A stretch of 64,000 nt of DNA, from NCBI GenBank assembly GCA_028023455.1, contig JAQFVV010000056.1:374001-438000 (forward strand), given 5' to 3'. Positions 24,059 to 36,957 of the stretch are shown piece by piece. Origin of the DNA: Epiperipatus broadwayi. Taxonomy: Eukaryota; Onychophora; Udeonychophora; Euonychophora; Peripatidae. The stretch's first letter is position 1. Every line of letters starts with the position of its first letter. The notes under the pieces were generated by a model. It ran no database searches. It was not told where the DNA came from and was given only the letters and a program-made list of their open reading frames with translations. Made by a program: the position numbers and the translations under genes.

Positions 24059-27000
24059 CTTCTACAAATATTGAAGTTATAACTGATTGTATGCAAAACT
24101 GGCTTATTACATCATTTAAAATTACTAAGGATCCAGTATAGAATATTTATGCCCAACTATAAATAATTTTTCAAAATATATGTTCACTCCAACTCAATTT
24201 CACCTATTTTATTTTTAAGTTATGTCAATGATACCCATTTGCTATCTCATCCATATATTTCAATTTTGACCAACTCTTATCAATGTTTAACATTAATGTT
24301 TTCACACTTCATTAAAAAAACGTAGTTTTCATATTTATTTTCTTTTAAACATGTAAATCTCAGATTCATAAGTAACCAGTGGTAAGCCACATTGAAAGAA
24401 AAAGATTTATTTTTAGGCAAATCAACATTCCTATTTATTTCTATTTAAAGCACTCCATAAAGCTTAATTCTATATTGAATTTCACAATTATATTTTCAGC
24501 ATAATAATTTGACCAAGGTGTGAATAATTGTTAATTTTTAATTCATTAGAAACAATCTTTATTTTCTCTTTTTTAAAAACCCAATGGACATTATTTCATT
24601 TATTTGTTTACTTTGCTTTTGTCTAATAATTTTTATATTTTTTATAGCTCTGAAGCACTACTTACTGAAAAAAAAAAAATCAAATCATTTTCAAAGTCAG
24701 TTAATATACATAATCATCAATTATTTTTCCCCATTTGCTTCACAGTTTAAGTCACCAAAATCCAGTTGCCATACACAATATCCAATTATTTTTATTTTAT
24801 AGTTTAATTCCCAATTGCCCATAATAAGATTTTGAAAAGATGGACTCATTTTCTGTAAACTTTTACCAATAATAATCTTAATGTAGCCATGAAGTTTAAT
24901 CAAATATAATTTCTTTTGAAATATATAGATAGTATTTAGTATTTATCATAAAAATCAGTGAAAAGTACTGCTTACAATTTATTAAAGCAATGGTGTGCTA
25001 ATAATCTTCAAAAAATGTGTCATTTTATAATTTGACACTGAATAATCCTTATATTTCTTTTACTTTAGGTCATCTGCTATATATTGTTTGGTATCTCTAT
25101 ATGTTTTACGCAAATTGGTCAAATATATATCATTACTGAATATATATCACAATAATTCCAAAACACTCATATAATTCTGATTGACTTTATATTAAAAACA
25201 AAGATTCAGATAACTAATGCAATCCTCGTGCATATTTTGATTTCTTTTTTCTGTAACATATCCTAGAGTTTATTATAGTCAGTAGAATGAATCACACAGA
25301 TTAAAAAATATCAGATTGAAAAATCACTTATAATTTCATAATTTATAATTAAAACACCTAAACAAGATTTGATACAGTCAGCATTTACTCCAATTTGTTC
25401 AAATTTATGAGCCTTTTACAACTTAATTACAATAGTAATATTATTTGTTCCTACTTAATAAATATTTATTTGAAGTAGATGAGTGCAAGATATTATTCCA
25501 ATTATTGCATAGGGACAAAATAATATGTGTACTGGAAGGATTTCTATAAGTTGCTTAATTTTAAGTATATTAAAAACATATAGCAAATGAATCTTAATCA
25601 AGATGCAATGATTGTTTTTTTCAAATTCTTATTTACAGCTTTCTAATTGCAGATTATTTTAATTAGGCTCTCTAATTATTTGAATACTACTACTGATAAT
25701 GCAGTTCTTAAAAATAAACTTTTAAGTATATTGTGGAATATTGTATCATTTAAAAAATAATCAAGAGCTTATTATGAAAAAAGCACATTATTCTGATATT
25801 TTCTCTAATTTGTTTTTTTTTTATATTTGGAAGACAAATTCTTTCTATTGAGCTGACTTTGCTTTGATTAATATAAAATAATTTTTTAAGATGTGAAAAT
25901 TGCTAACATCTATTATTTCAATCAATATTTGTGAAAGATTTATTACCATTAGAATATTCACTTGTTAATACAACACATGATTATTATTAATAGACTTTTT
26001 TATGTCATAGAAACTGTAGTGACAATTAATAAAAATAAAAATGTGAAAGATTCTTTATTATCTTCTTGAAATTCAAAAGTCTTACAATTTCAATTTGGTA
26101 TAAGAAAAATATTTCATTCTAAAAATGATTGTTCACATTATTGGATCATGACAATGAGCAGGTACAAGTCTATTTAGGACACATGCAACCTATGCAATTC
26201 AGAACAATGATAGAAAGATGGATTTAAGGTTAAAGTTTTCTGGATTCAAGATGGATTTATCAATCCTGGTATTTGAATGTCATGACCCTCTAAGAAACTA
26301 ATTACAGTATTCTATTTTGTATACATATATTTAGGGATAAATAATAAGACTTTATGAACATTAACTTGACATAAAAAAACACACAATTATAATATTACTT
26401 TATAATTCCAAACAAATAAATAAAAAATGGTTGTTAAACAATAAATTCAATTCCCAGCATAAATAAAAATTTACAAACAAATAATTATTAAAATCAATGA
26501 ATTTAACATTCAACTGCGTTACACAATACAGAATAAATAAATAAATGTGTTAAATCTTAACCTGACATATTTGTTTAGCAGTTTTCAAGCAATACGAAGC
26601 TAATGGTAAGTATTTTAAATTATTTATTAGATGAAAGTAAATTTTATTAATTAATAATGTAGTCTAAAACAAATGTAAACTAAACCTTAATTGATTTTCT
26701 ATTCTCTTTTTTTTCTTCTTCCTAATGCACAATTACAGTTAGCTTTTTTTTTTACTCTAGAATTTTTTTAAAAAAAAGAAAACAATAAATGCAAAAACAT
26801 AAATCACTACAATCAGTTATACATGCAGACTCTGTACTCTAGACGGTAATAAATTATATTCTCCAAATCTACCTATTTCTTTTTCTATTTATCAAATACT
26901 TGTAACCATCAAATTCTTAAAATCTCCTGTCATTTTTATTCCTTCTGCTATTTCTAAGGAAGACCTAATACTGTTTCTTCCACTATTTTATTTAGTAATA

Positions 27001-27684
27001 TACTAGCAATAGTATCACAATTTATCTTTTCATAGCTCACATAAAGGATCAAATCCAGAATTCATGATTAAGAATATTTTACTCTATTAACCCCCACCAC
27101 TATGATCACAAGCTGTAGCCGATTACAAAAGAGAGATAAAAAAACATTTCAGTCATAACTTCAAATTTACAAAGACGTATTATTTAAATAGTATTTGAAA
27201 ACTTCAGTTTTTAAAATAATAATAATAAATTTATTACAATGATACCTAAATCATTCATTTCAAAAGTTGCTATGCAATACAATTTTTATGTCATTATTAT
27301 TTTAGTAATGTTTTCTTCTCAATGTAATTTGAATTCCAATTGAAATAGCATAAAGTGACCAATTTCTATTTACGCCTAAAAATTTTTTTTTATCTATCAA
27401 TATTCTATTCTTATGGTGATCATTTGTGGTACTTTGAATGAATTAAATTGTACGTAGATATTGTGATAATCCTTTGAAAAAACATTTCAAGAAGTCTAAA
27501 TGTAAAAAAAAAAAAATGAAAGCGTTTCATAATATTTGTATAACTTACTCACAATTTTTACAACTTTAAGTTGAAAAATTCAACTTCTGGTTTATAACGA
27601 AATTATTGACAAAACTCTGTTATGAAAAATATGACATGGATAAATCATTTATTAAATAAAATCTATATATTTAAAATCTTGTTG

Positions 27685-27719
<35 letters not shown>

Positions 27720-28110
27720 CATCATCATCATCATCATTATTATTATTATTATTACTATTATTATTAATTGATTTTTTTTGTTACTAATATAAAAATTATT
27801 AAGAAATTTGATTGTGTTTTACATTTTTAGATGAGGCTCTCCCAATGCTAAACACATCATTGATCACAAGCTGAGTAAATACAAAAAATAATAATAATAA
27901 TACATGGAGAATAATAGAACTGAAAATATATCTATTGATCTTATGACACCTTTCAAACTACTTCAAATTGTATAGACATAACAATTTAAATACAGCTTTA
28001 ATAAATTCAATTAATAAATATTTAAATGGAAAACAGAAAAAGTTATTTAACAATCTCCATATTTCCCTATTCTTTTTAAATTCATATAAATAAAAATACA
28101 ATAAAAGACA
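24059..28110. other. AT-rich DNA, only microsatellites recognised
   Basis: Candidate frames (for example 24584-24802 and 24721-24903) are short and have AT-rich low-complexity composition. There is no domain, tRNA or long repeat arm that I can support. Confidence 0.45.
27691..27770 (+). repeat. Compound (ATT)n(ATC)n(ATT)n microsatellite
   Basis: About ten ATT repeats pass into about seven ATC repeats, then return to ATT with one ACT interruption. Confidence 0.95.
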
Positions 28111-28111
28111 T

Positions 28112-28190
28112 ATGCCCCCAAGATGCATTTCATGCTGAACCAGCACTCATCAGTTGGTCCAGGTCACTATCTCCCATATATATCACTATT
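28112..28190 (+). mobile_element. Fragment of the tRNA-ended inverted-repeat family
   Basis: CATTTCATGCTGAACCAGCA, then CTCATCAGTTGGTCCAGGTCACTATCTCCCA, closely follows the left arm of the 36.2-kb copy (36295-36350). The tRNA-like end and the inner arm are missing. Confidence 0.7.
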
Positions 28191-28732
28191 ATATGAAGAG
28201 TATTTATCTATAGTAATTACTTGATAACTTACTATTTGCAAAATATAAAAATGATAAGAAATAATATGCTGATATTAAATATAATGTTAAAGCAGTAAGT
28301 TGTAAAACAGTCAACTCATGCAATAACTGTCATCCTTAGAAATTTAGTATAGCATTGAGTTTTAATGTAAAATGTAGGCAAATGATAATTGGGGAAAGGA
28401 AGATATACTACTGCCATTTATTTCAATTATCCTGCATTTATTTAAAATGTATTTTATCAAGGTGGTAAGGATGCAATATTTATTTATTCATTGTGTTTGG
28501 GAGCCAATCAACTAATGCATGCTGGAGAGAAGGCATAAAATTCTTGAATTGCCTAGAGCAATCAAGAAGCTAACTATATCACTCAATGTACATATTCATG
28601 ACTATTTAGTACAAATTGGTAAGACAAGATAAGATCCTCATAAAAAGTATTTCCATAAATAGAACTTAATAATATTATATCTTTATTTGTTATCATATAT
28701 ATCAAAATAATTTCTTGCCTTGCATTATATTA

Positions 28733-29207
28733 TTAATCATCATCATCATCATTTTCAAACATTTTTGATCTATTTCAGGATGAAGATCTCTCCAAGTTCA
28801 ATCCATCTTCTTCAATCTCTCTAGCCTCTCTTCTCCACATCACTCCAGAACACTTCCTTTTCTCATCCATCCATCTCACATATGGTCTTTTTCTAGGTCT
28901 TTTAGAATCTCTTGGAATCCAATTTAAAATTGCAACTGTCCATCTATTATTGTATATTCTAGCAATATGTCCAGCCCAACTACACTTCAGTGTCTCAATT
29001 CTTTCAATGATGTCAATAACACATTTGTTCTCTCACCCATGTATTTTGTTTTTGAAATCTTTTTATTCCTAACATCCATCTCTCCATACTTTGTTGAATG
29101 GTCTGAAATCTCTGTATTACTCTTCTGTTAAGTGTCCAAGTCTCAATACTATTAATATATACCAGTAAAATAAAAATAAGCAAAACTAAATGTGAATCTA
29201 GCACACT
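28733..29207 (-). pseudogene. 3' fragment of an RTE-type LINE, minus strand
   Basis: Read on the minus strand, 29205-29013 encodes an open segment with S-IETWTLNRRVIQRFQTIQ and QSMERWMLG, the same block as in the copies at 35.08 and 58.27 kb. After a stop it continues through GHIARI-, IPRD- and MRWMDEK-like sequence to a (GAT)n tail (plus strand ATCATCATCATCATC at 28738). 5'-truncated: no reverse transcriptase or endonuclease part remains. Confidence 0.85.
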
Positions 29208-31316
29208 AATAATATACAGTAAAAATGTTTGTTTATTAAAACCATAAGGTCAGAACTAGTAAACATTGCAATTATAGATTACAAAACATCAAAGTACATC
29301 CAATACTGGACAAAAAAAAGTTGTTTACATTTACTTTAAATAAATGCAGAAATTTTAAATGATTAATAGGACATAAAATAAAAAAATAGACAGAAAATCG
29401 ATTTATAACAACAATTTAATTTCTCTAGAATACTAATATTATACTAACAACCTTTTGTGCTTCAATCTTCTCACAAGACTTCAAAATAAGAAAATTAAAA
29501 GAAATGGATTTAAAGTGAATGATTTATATATTCATGCTCTCACTTCAAGATACTTAAGATTTGCCTATATAAATACATTTAGGTTTGAAAATAAGATGTA
29601 ACTCTTATTTACTCAAAGTCTTTATCTTGTGGCTGGGGGAGCATCCATGCATTTAACATCCATCGTTTAATATTATATGTATGGCACTAGTGAGGAGGGT
29701 ATGGTTACCTTCTAAATATAATTATAATCTGGTACTGTGCTAGTAAAATTCATTGATTATTACAAAATTAAAAATAGAATATTACAGAGCAAAGATGTAG
29801 ATAACCCACCAGCATCAAATGCAAACATTTTAAATTTTCAAAATAATTTAAAAATTCTGACAAATATTTAAATACTTTTCTTATTTAATTCTATTTGATA
29901 AAAAAAAAATCAATGTTCCTGTCAATCATATTGAGAGAATGAACCAATCTGGTGACCAAACAATTCATCTTTTTAAATCTAAAGTTGGATAGTTATTTTA
30001 TATTTACATACAAGCTATAAAAATCTTAATACTATTCAAAATAGCTATCATTGAAATTTTCATAATGCAACTTCATAACAAAACAAAATACCACAAACCA
30101 AAGATTCATTGACATAATGTTAGGGCTAAACTAAGATTTATTTTAGTACTCCAGGTAAGTTAAACATTGGAAGATTATCTTTTCTTTCAACTCCAAACAG
30201 CAGCCAACAGGCTTCTAAACAAAATAAATAAATTTCATGCTCAATAATACATTTCAGGTTACTGAAATAAAATCACATCAGCATATTGTAGCAGTTTTGG
30301 ACATTCATCAAGACAACTGGTTTATTAAATGTTCTGCTTGTTTATTCTATTATTACTATACTGCTTCTTTTTATGAAAGACTTATATAGGTATCAACTGA
30401 ATTTCATATAAATTACCCGGTCGATTCCTGACTTTGCATGAATAATAAAACAGAAATAAATGAAGTCAAATATTTTCTTTATTAAACCTATATAAAAACA
30501 TTAAAAATATAGAAACACATAATTTAATTTGTCTCGTGACTTGACTAATCAAAATAAACAAAATTATCAAATTTTGTTCTTACACATATTCAGACATTTA
30601 TAAAAAAAAAGATAGATGTATATCATTTTAAAAATTGACTTTATTCATGATGAACATGCTTTCAATATATTGTGTATAATAATTGTAATGAAAATAGATA
30701 ATTTATTGAATGAATTACATAACAAATTTATGCTATAAAAATTATGTGTAAATGAAATAACTATCATTGAAATTTAGCAATCATTGGATATCAACCAATC
30801 TTTTGTATAAAAAATAAAAAGCAAAAATTAGAGAAAGTATAAAACTTAACCTGTACAGTCATATTTAATTTAAAACTGATGCATTTAATAATAATAATAA
30901 GAAGAAATAAATAAATAAACAAACAAAAAGTAATAGAGTAAAGTTATGAAAGCTGTTTTATATGTTTTATTTTATATCTACTTGTAGCTTTTTGTAAAAA
31001 AAAAAAAAAAAAAAAAGAGCTACAAAACAATGTTACAATATCACCAATATTAATTGAGGATTGATGCTTGTTTATAGTACTCTACTGCTTAACAACTTCA
31101 ACTTGCATTTGTGCAGATAACTTATCACACACACATATATACGAATCATTTTAAACTACAAAAAAAAAAAAAAATAAACTTTTAAAAACCACGCTTCCAT
31201 GCATTCAGGTTTACAAGTTTACTCAAGTATATCATGGAATTCAGCTATGAAAACCTGTCATTTCTAATATTTCAATACTATATATAAATTACTAATGTAT
31301 ATTTTATTATTATCAT
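29208..31316. other. AT-rich DNA with one dispersed-repeat fragment
   Basis: No gene recognised. 29490-29636 resembles the right arm of the composite foldback at 38.93-39.08 kb (TTCATGCTCT..., then an AAGATA...TTAG block, then CAAAGTCTTTATCTTGTG). A21-type A runs lie near 30994 and A15 near 31159. Confidence 0.5.
29490..29636 (+). repeat. Dispersed repeat related to the 38-39 kb foldback arm
   Basis: Same order and spacing as 38930-39080: ATTCATGCTCT, then CAAGATACTTAAGATTTGCC (CAAGACACTTTAGAATGTCC there), then TATAAATACATTTAGGTTTG, and then CTCAAAGTCTTTATCTTGTG. Imperfect, with several indels. It shows that the foldback arm is a dispersed family. Confidence 0.6.
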
Positions 31317-31317
31317 G

Positions 31318-31678
31318 AGGGGTCAGGTGACTAATATGTCAACATGGGTAGGATGACTACCTTGGCACTAACAAGGGCTTTGAACGTTCCATCATCAGAT
31401 TTTCAATGAAATGGAAGGCTGAAGAGTTGTGAGTTGGAATAGTTTGAAGCCTGTCCATTAAAGTAAGAAGATTGGCTATCTTAATATAAAGCTGAGTGCT
31501 GATTATATATATGTGTGAGGATAGTAATCTAGACCAACTGATGATTGCTGGTTTAGCATGAAATACGGATATTGGTGATTATTTATCTTTTCAACATGTG
31601 TGTGATCAGGTGAGTCAGCAATATGAGATGGCACTGAGAGTAGTGGGTCGTGTGAAAGTCTGAGTTCGAATCCCACAT
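31318..31678 (+). mobile_element. Single-arm copy of the tRNA-ended repeat family (copy B)
   Basis: It contains the family modules in right-arm order: GTCAACATGGG, CGTTCCATCATCAGATTTTC, GAAGCCTGTCCATTAAAGTA, CTTAATATAAAGCTGAGTGC, ACCAACTGATGATTGCTGGT, then a tRNA-like end at about 31600-31676. The end carries a good B-box-like GAGTTCGAATCCC (31662-31674). It has no inverted partner. The tRNA-like part is at the 3' end in its own sense, not at the 5' end as in a normal tRNA-derived SINE. Confidence 0.75.
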
Positions 31679-32870
31679 ATATTATTATGATTATGATTAT
31701 ATTTTATTATTATTATCATTATGATTACAATTACTATTATGTTATTCTGTCAATATATTTGTCATAAATTATTTACATTACAAATATAATTAAAACATAA
31801 AAATGAATACAATAAAATGAAATTAATATATTAAAAAAAAAATTAATTAATCATATAGCTTGAAGAAAATTCAAGAAACCCATATTATCAATTACTTAAT
31901 AACTAATCAAATACCGGAAATAAATGCTTGAAAGTAATCATGTCCCAATAATAAACTAATTATCTATATCATCACTTAAATTTTCTAATACAATCTTGTC
32001 TCAATCATAAAAACTATAAAATACTTATCTTACTTCACCATGGTTTGTCAATACTTAGATAACAAAATCCATTACAGTTTGACTTCATCAATAATTGATA
32101 GTACTCATCAGTAGCTGAAAAAGCTTTTAATTGATAGTAATCTGTTAATTTGTTAGCCAGATGGAGTGCATAACAGAACAGTCTTATATTTATTTATTTG
32201 ATATAACAACATAACTTACTTTAATGACCAGTTTGCAATCAGATAATTAAAAAAATCATGAATTTATAATATTTGTAACAAAACTTATTTATAAAAACCA
32301 TAACATTTAAATAAAAATAGCATTACATTACATATAAACAGCAAAAGTGATACAATCTTATCATAATTTATTTAAGTAAAAACCTCACCACATAATATAA
32401 AATCATACTTAAATGAGACTGTTTGATTTTTCCATTCTTTAGGATTCAAATAATAAATAAATAAAAATAATTTCTCTCTTTTTTATCTAACGAACAAAAA
32501 ATGAGTTTACTTCTAGAGATTTTTTTTTACTTTTTGTTAATAAAAATCATTATGGATTGGTTTAGGCCCATGTATAGAAAATTACACTAAGCACCATATT
32601 ATTACAATGTAGTCCTGAAATTAAAATGTTATGTAATACCAGTGAAGTCAATGTTATTATAGTTTGGAAGAATGATAATATGTTTGCATGGTTATTAAAT
32701 TCACATGCTAATGGCAAATCTTTTGCTCACTGAACCATTACTAATTCTGTTTTTAAAAATTTCTAAAATGCTTTCAAATTTTAATCATTCAAAAAGGATC
32801 TACGAATTGAAAATAAAATGCTCATCATATCTAGAGGCTTCTGTAAAGTGTTAATCTTATTGCACAATGG
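31679..32870. other. AT-rich DNA, nothing recognised
   Basis: There is a short ATT/ATG-rich simple-sequence patch at 31680-31740. The 5' part of the downstream LINE may have extended here originally, but no endonuclease start can be read before about 32880. Confidence 0.45.
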
Positions 32871-32879
32871 CCAACTAGG

Positions 32880-35480
32880 GATTATCAGAATGAAATTAGT
32901 ATCTGGCTTATATGCATAATACCAGGTATAATACAAAAATGGAAGAATAACATGGTGGAGATTGGTGGTGTATCAGACAGAGTGGCAAGATTAGTTTTAC
33001 AACTTAATAGCAGATACCAAATGCAGATAATTCAGGGTTATGCCCCAACAAGTCTCATAGTGATGAAGTAGTAGAAGATTTTTATATGGATGTACAAAAG
33101 GCCTTTGATCAGAGTAAACAACATTTTAAAATTGTTATGGGAGATTTTAATGCTAGAATTGGTAAATAAATGAAAGACAAAAATGCTGAAGGTAATTTTG
33201 GTTATGGTAATAGAAATGAGAGAAGACATAGACTTGTGGAGTTTGCAGAAAAAGAAAAACTTTATATTATGAATTCATTTTTTGAGAAAAATGTTAAAAG
33301 AAAATGGACATGGAAACATCCAAATGAAGGTACAGCAGAATTGGATATTTTGACTAACAGAAAATACATATTTCAATATTGTAATGTTCTTAATAAATTT
33401 AACACAGGAAGTGATCATTAATTAGCAAGATGTAAGATACATGTTAATGCAAAACTAGAGAGACAAAAATTATTAAGAAAAACAATATCTACAATTGATA
33501 TTCAATGAATTTCAATTGGAACTTACAAATCGGTTTCAAGTATTAGTAGATTTTGAACATGATTCAGACTTTTAAAAACTGCAACAAAGTTACCTGGTAG
33601 AAAAAAACAGCAATTGACCAATAAAATTTCTACTGAGACTAGAGAATTTATGAAGAAAAGAAGGAATATGAGGATATACAACAATGATGCATTAAAAAAG
33701 ATTGAATATCTCGAATTTTGTAAAATGGTATGGAAAAGAGTTGAAGTATAATTGTGAACTAGCAAGAAAAGCTGTAGAAGAGAATAAAAGTCTAAAAAGT
33801 GTAAAACTACATTTTGGTATTGGTAGGAAATTTATATCTGCAATAAGAAAAAAAGATGTCATTATTACTAAAAAGAGAGATGACATCATGAAATTGTAGA
33901 AGACTTCTATCAAGAATTATATAGTAATAAAGAATAAGTACCTCCTATACCTATTATATCTTCTGAATTGCCCAGAATTTTGAATGAGGAAGTGAGACAT
34001 GCAATAAAATTTATGAAGAAAGGGAAGGCTCCAGGTAAAGATGGAATTATAATTGATATATTAAAAGAAGCAGGTGAAGAAATAGAATTTTTTTTTAGCA
34101 AAGTTATATCCCAAATGCCTAAATGATAAAGATGTATGAGATGATTGGAAGAATGCAGTATTAATATTAATATTTTAAAAAGGTGATAAAGAAGATATTA
34201 GAAATTACAGACCTATCAATCTTTTATCAGTTTTATACAAAATTTTTACTAAGATAATTACAACACGTCTACAGAGAACACTGGACTTCCACCAACCAAA
34301 AGAACAAGCTGGATTTAAAAGTGGTTTTAATACAGTAAATCATATCTAGGTATTGAGAGAAGTTACAGAAAGGACAAATGAATATGAGTTGCCACTATGC
34401 TTAGGATTTGTAGATTATGAAAAGGCATTTGATTCTATAAAGATTTCTTCAGTGATTAAAGCATTGGATCATCGAAGTATAGATCCAGGATATTGTCATA
34501 TTTTAAAGAATATTTATAAAAATGCAACAGCAACAATTAGATTACATAATGATAGTAGAAAAGTCAACATTGAGAAGGGTGTAAGATAGGGTGACTCCAT
34601 ATCTCAAAAACTTTTTCAGCAGTGCTGCAAGAAGTATTTTGTGGATTAAAATGGGAAGCTAAAAAAGTGAAAGTAAATGGAGATAAAAGACATTTAGATT
34701 TTGCAGATGATGTAGTTGTTTTTTCAAATAATGCTTTAGAGTTACAAAAAATGTTGCAGAAGTTATCAGATGAAAGTAGGAAAGAGGACTAAAGATAAAT
34801 GTTAAAAAGATTAAAGTAATGTTTAATCGATTTGTTCAAAATATGAAAATAAAGATTGATTATTATGAATTAGAAGAAGTTAACAGTTATAAATACCTTG
34901 GTCAGATTATTAATGCAGATGGAAATATAATGGATGAAATTAATCATAGAATTAAACTTGGTTGCAGTGCTTTTGGTAGAAATAACTTGATACTAAAAGG
35001 AAATATGCCTATGTGTTTAAAAAGGAAGGTTTTTAATAAATGTGTTTTGCCAGTTCTTACTTATGGATCTGAGACTTGGGCACTTAATAGAAGAGCAATA
35101 CAGAGACTCCAAACCACAAAAAGAAGTATGGAAAGATGCATGTTGGGAGAAACAAGAAGAGATCAAAAATGCAATGTATGAGTAAGAGAACAAACAGGTG
35201 TTATTGACCTTATTGAAAAAATTAAAAGACTGAAGTAGAGTTGGGCTGGACATATTTCTAGAAGAGATAATAATAGATGGACAATTGAAATTTTAAACTG
35301 GATTCCAAGAGATTGTAAAAGACCCAGAAAGAGACCACATATGAGATGGATGGATGAAATAAGAAAGTGTGCAGAGGTGCTGTGGAGAAGAGAAGCTAAA
35401 GATCAGGAAAGATGGATTGAACTTGGAGAGACTTCATCCTGCAGTGGATTGATAATGGTTGATGATGATGATGATAACTA
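32880..35480 (+). pseudogene. Long decayed RTE-type LINE (endonuclease plus reverse transcriptase), copy 1
   Basis: A single ORF broken by many stops and shifts can be followed for 2.6 kb. About 32888-33500 is the apurinic-type endonuclease, with QIIQGYAPTS, then IVMGDFNARIG (metal-binding GDFNA), then WTWKHPNEG and GSDH (catalytic His), the last followed at once by a stop. About 33700-34130 is a linker ending in GKAPGKDGI. About 34190-34800 is the reverse transcriptase, with RNYRPI, QAGFKSGF, FVDYEKAFDSI and LDFADDVVVF (catalytic FADD). 34819-35181 is open and carries the C-terminal domain with YLGQI and SETWALNRRAIQRLQT. After a stop, GHISRRDNNRW, IPRDCKRPRK and MRWMDE follow to the tail. 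The 3' end is a (GAT)n run, typical of RTE elements. The endonuclease N-terminus is missing, so the copy is 5'-truncated. Confidence 0.9.
35452..35478 (+). repeat. (GAT)n tail of LINE copy 1
   Basis: GGTTGATGATGATGATGATAACT closes the element. Similar short GAT runs end the other three LINE copies, at about 24050, 28738 (inverted) and 58649. Confidence 0.8.
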
Positions 35481-36178
35481 GATCTTAAAAGTACAATTTT
35501 CCATAATGTTAGGATGTACAAAAATGACAGGCAAAATCAGCCATTAGGCTAAACATGTTAGTCTAAATTTTTCTTTAAACAGAAACATCTTTGGCATGGC
35601 AAACTTTTTCTAATTACTACTTATACTTTCTGTAAATGGCTTGACCCAATTTATATTTCATCTCATTTAACTATTATATCTCTTGAGGCCTTCAAAAAAT
35701 ATTTAGCATTTTTAAATGGTTGTCAGATAATGAAACATTTAGATTTCTACAATTTGAAAAGTTCTATTCAAAGTAACAATACTGAGTGGATTTTAATATC
35801 ACCTTTGGAAAAGATGATCCAAAATCAAAAAGGGCATATAGTAAAATTATTTAATATAGTTAAAGCATTTGCCTGGTTAGAATCTGAACAAATAATAAAA
35901 TTCTAAATTGTTCATACTCTTTTAAAACATATGGATAAAGATATATGTTAAAATCAAATGAACTCCAAGATGCATTTCTGGCAGAAACTGTCATGATCAG
36001 TAGGCTAAGAACCAATGTTTCCACTAATTTTTACTAATTATAGTGCACTTTTTTTTTCCATCTGTATTTTTTTATTAAATTGAAATAATATGTGCACATA
36101 AATCAAGTAAAAAAATAAATTTAATAATATAGGTTAAGATTTGAAATACAAGCTTTCTTATACGTGGAATTTAATTGT
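35481..36178. other. AT-rich DNA, nothing firm
   Basis: A stretch near 35966 (CCAAGATGCATTTCTGG) resembles the 28.12-kb repeat fragment for 14 bases only. No coding frame could be supported. Confidence 0.45.
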
Positions 36179-36180
36179 AA

Positions 36181-36957
36181 ATATAGGGATTTGAACTCAG
36201 ACTTTCAAGCAATCTTCAACTATGCAGATTATCTCATACTACTGATACACATGACCACACACATGTAGAAAATATAAATATTCACCAATATAAGTATTTC
36301 ATGCTGAACCATCACTCATCAGTTAGTCCAGATTATCATCTCCCACACGTATATATAATCAGTTCTCAGTTTATATTAAGATAGGAAATCTTTATACTTT
36401 AATGGACAGGTTTCAATCAACTCCAACCTCCAATTCCCTAGCCATCCATACCATTGAAAATCTGAAGATGGAAAACCCAAATCCCATGCTGATGCCAATA
36501 TTGTTGTTATGCCCATGTTAACATTAAGGCTGCACTCTAGCCATCACTCTTCTATGTATTTAAATGGATACTGTCCTATACATAAAGGACAGAGTGACTT
36601 GAGATCAACATGGGCATAATAACAATATCAGCATCAGCATGAAATTTGGACATTCTATCATCAGATTTTCAATGGCATGGATGACTGAAGAGTTGGAGGT
36701 TGGAGTACATTGAAGCCTGTGCATTAAAGTATAAAGATGTGCTATTTTAATATAAACTGACCACTGATTATATATGTATTTGGGAGATGATAATCTGGAC
36801 CAACTGATGAGTGCTGGTTCAGCACAAAATACATATATTGATGATTATTTATCATTTCTACATGTAGGTGGTCATGTGTATCAGTAGTATGAGATAGTAT
36901 GGATAGTTGAAGGTTGCTTGAAAGTCTGAGTTCAAATCTCCTATATTTACAATAAAG
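36181..36957. mobile_element. Complete two-armed foldback element with tRNA-like ends facing outward (copy C)
   Basis: The left arm is 36181-36522 and the right arm 36603-36957. They are inverted copies with moderate divergence (roughly one mismatch in six to ten by eye), separated by an 80-base centre. Matching modules are TCAGTT(A/G)GTCCAGATTATCATC, GACAGG(T/C)TTCAAT, CATCCATACCATTGAAAATC and GCATCAGCAT. Each outer end carries tRNA-like sequence: right arm GAGTTCAAATCTC at about 36928, left arm its complement GATTTGAACTC at about 36188. Read in the tRNA sense, both point away from the centre. No protein-coding frame is credible. Possible origins are head-to-head insertion of two retroposons or a foldback transposon that captured a tRNA gene. 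Confidence 0.85.

Noticed and set aside
27691-27770. Possible CRISPR-like or satellite array
   Set aside because: It is a plain trinucleotide microsatellite without spacers.
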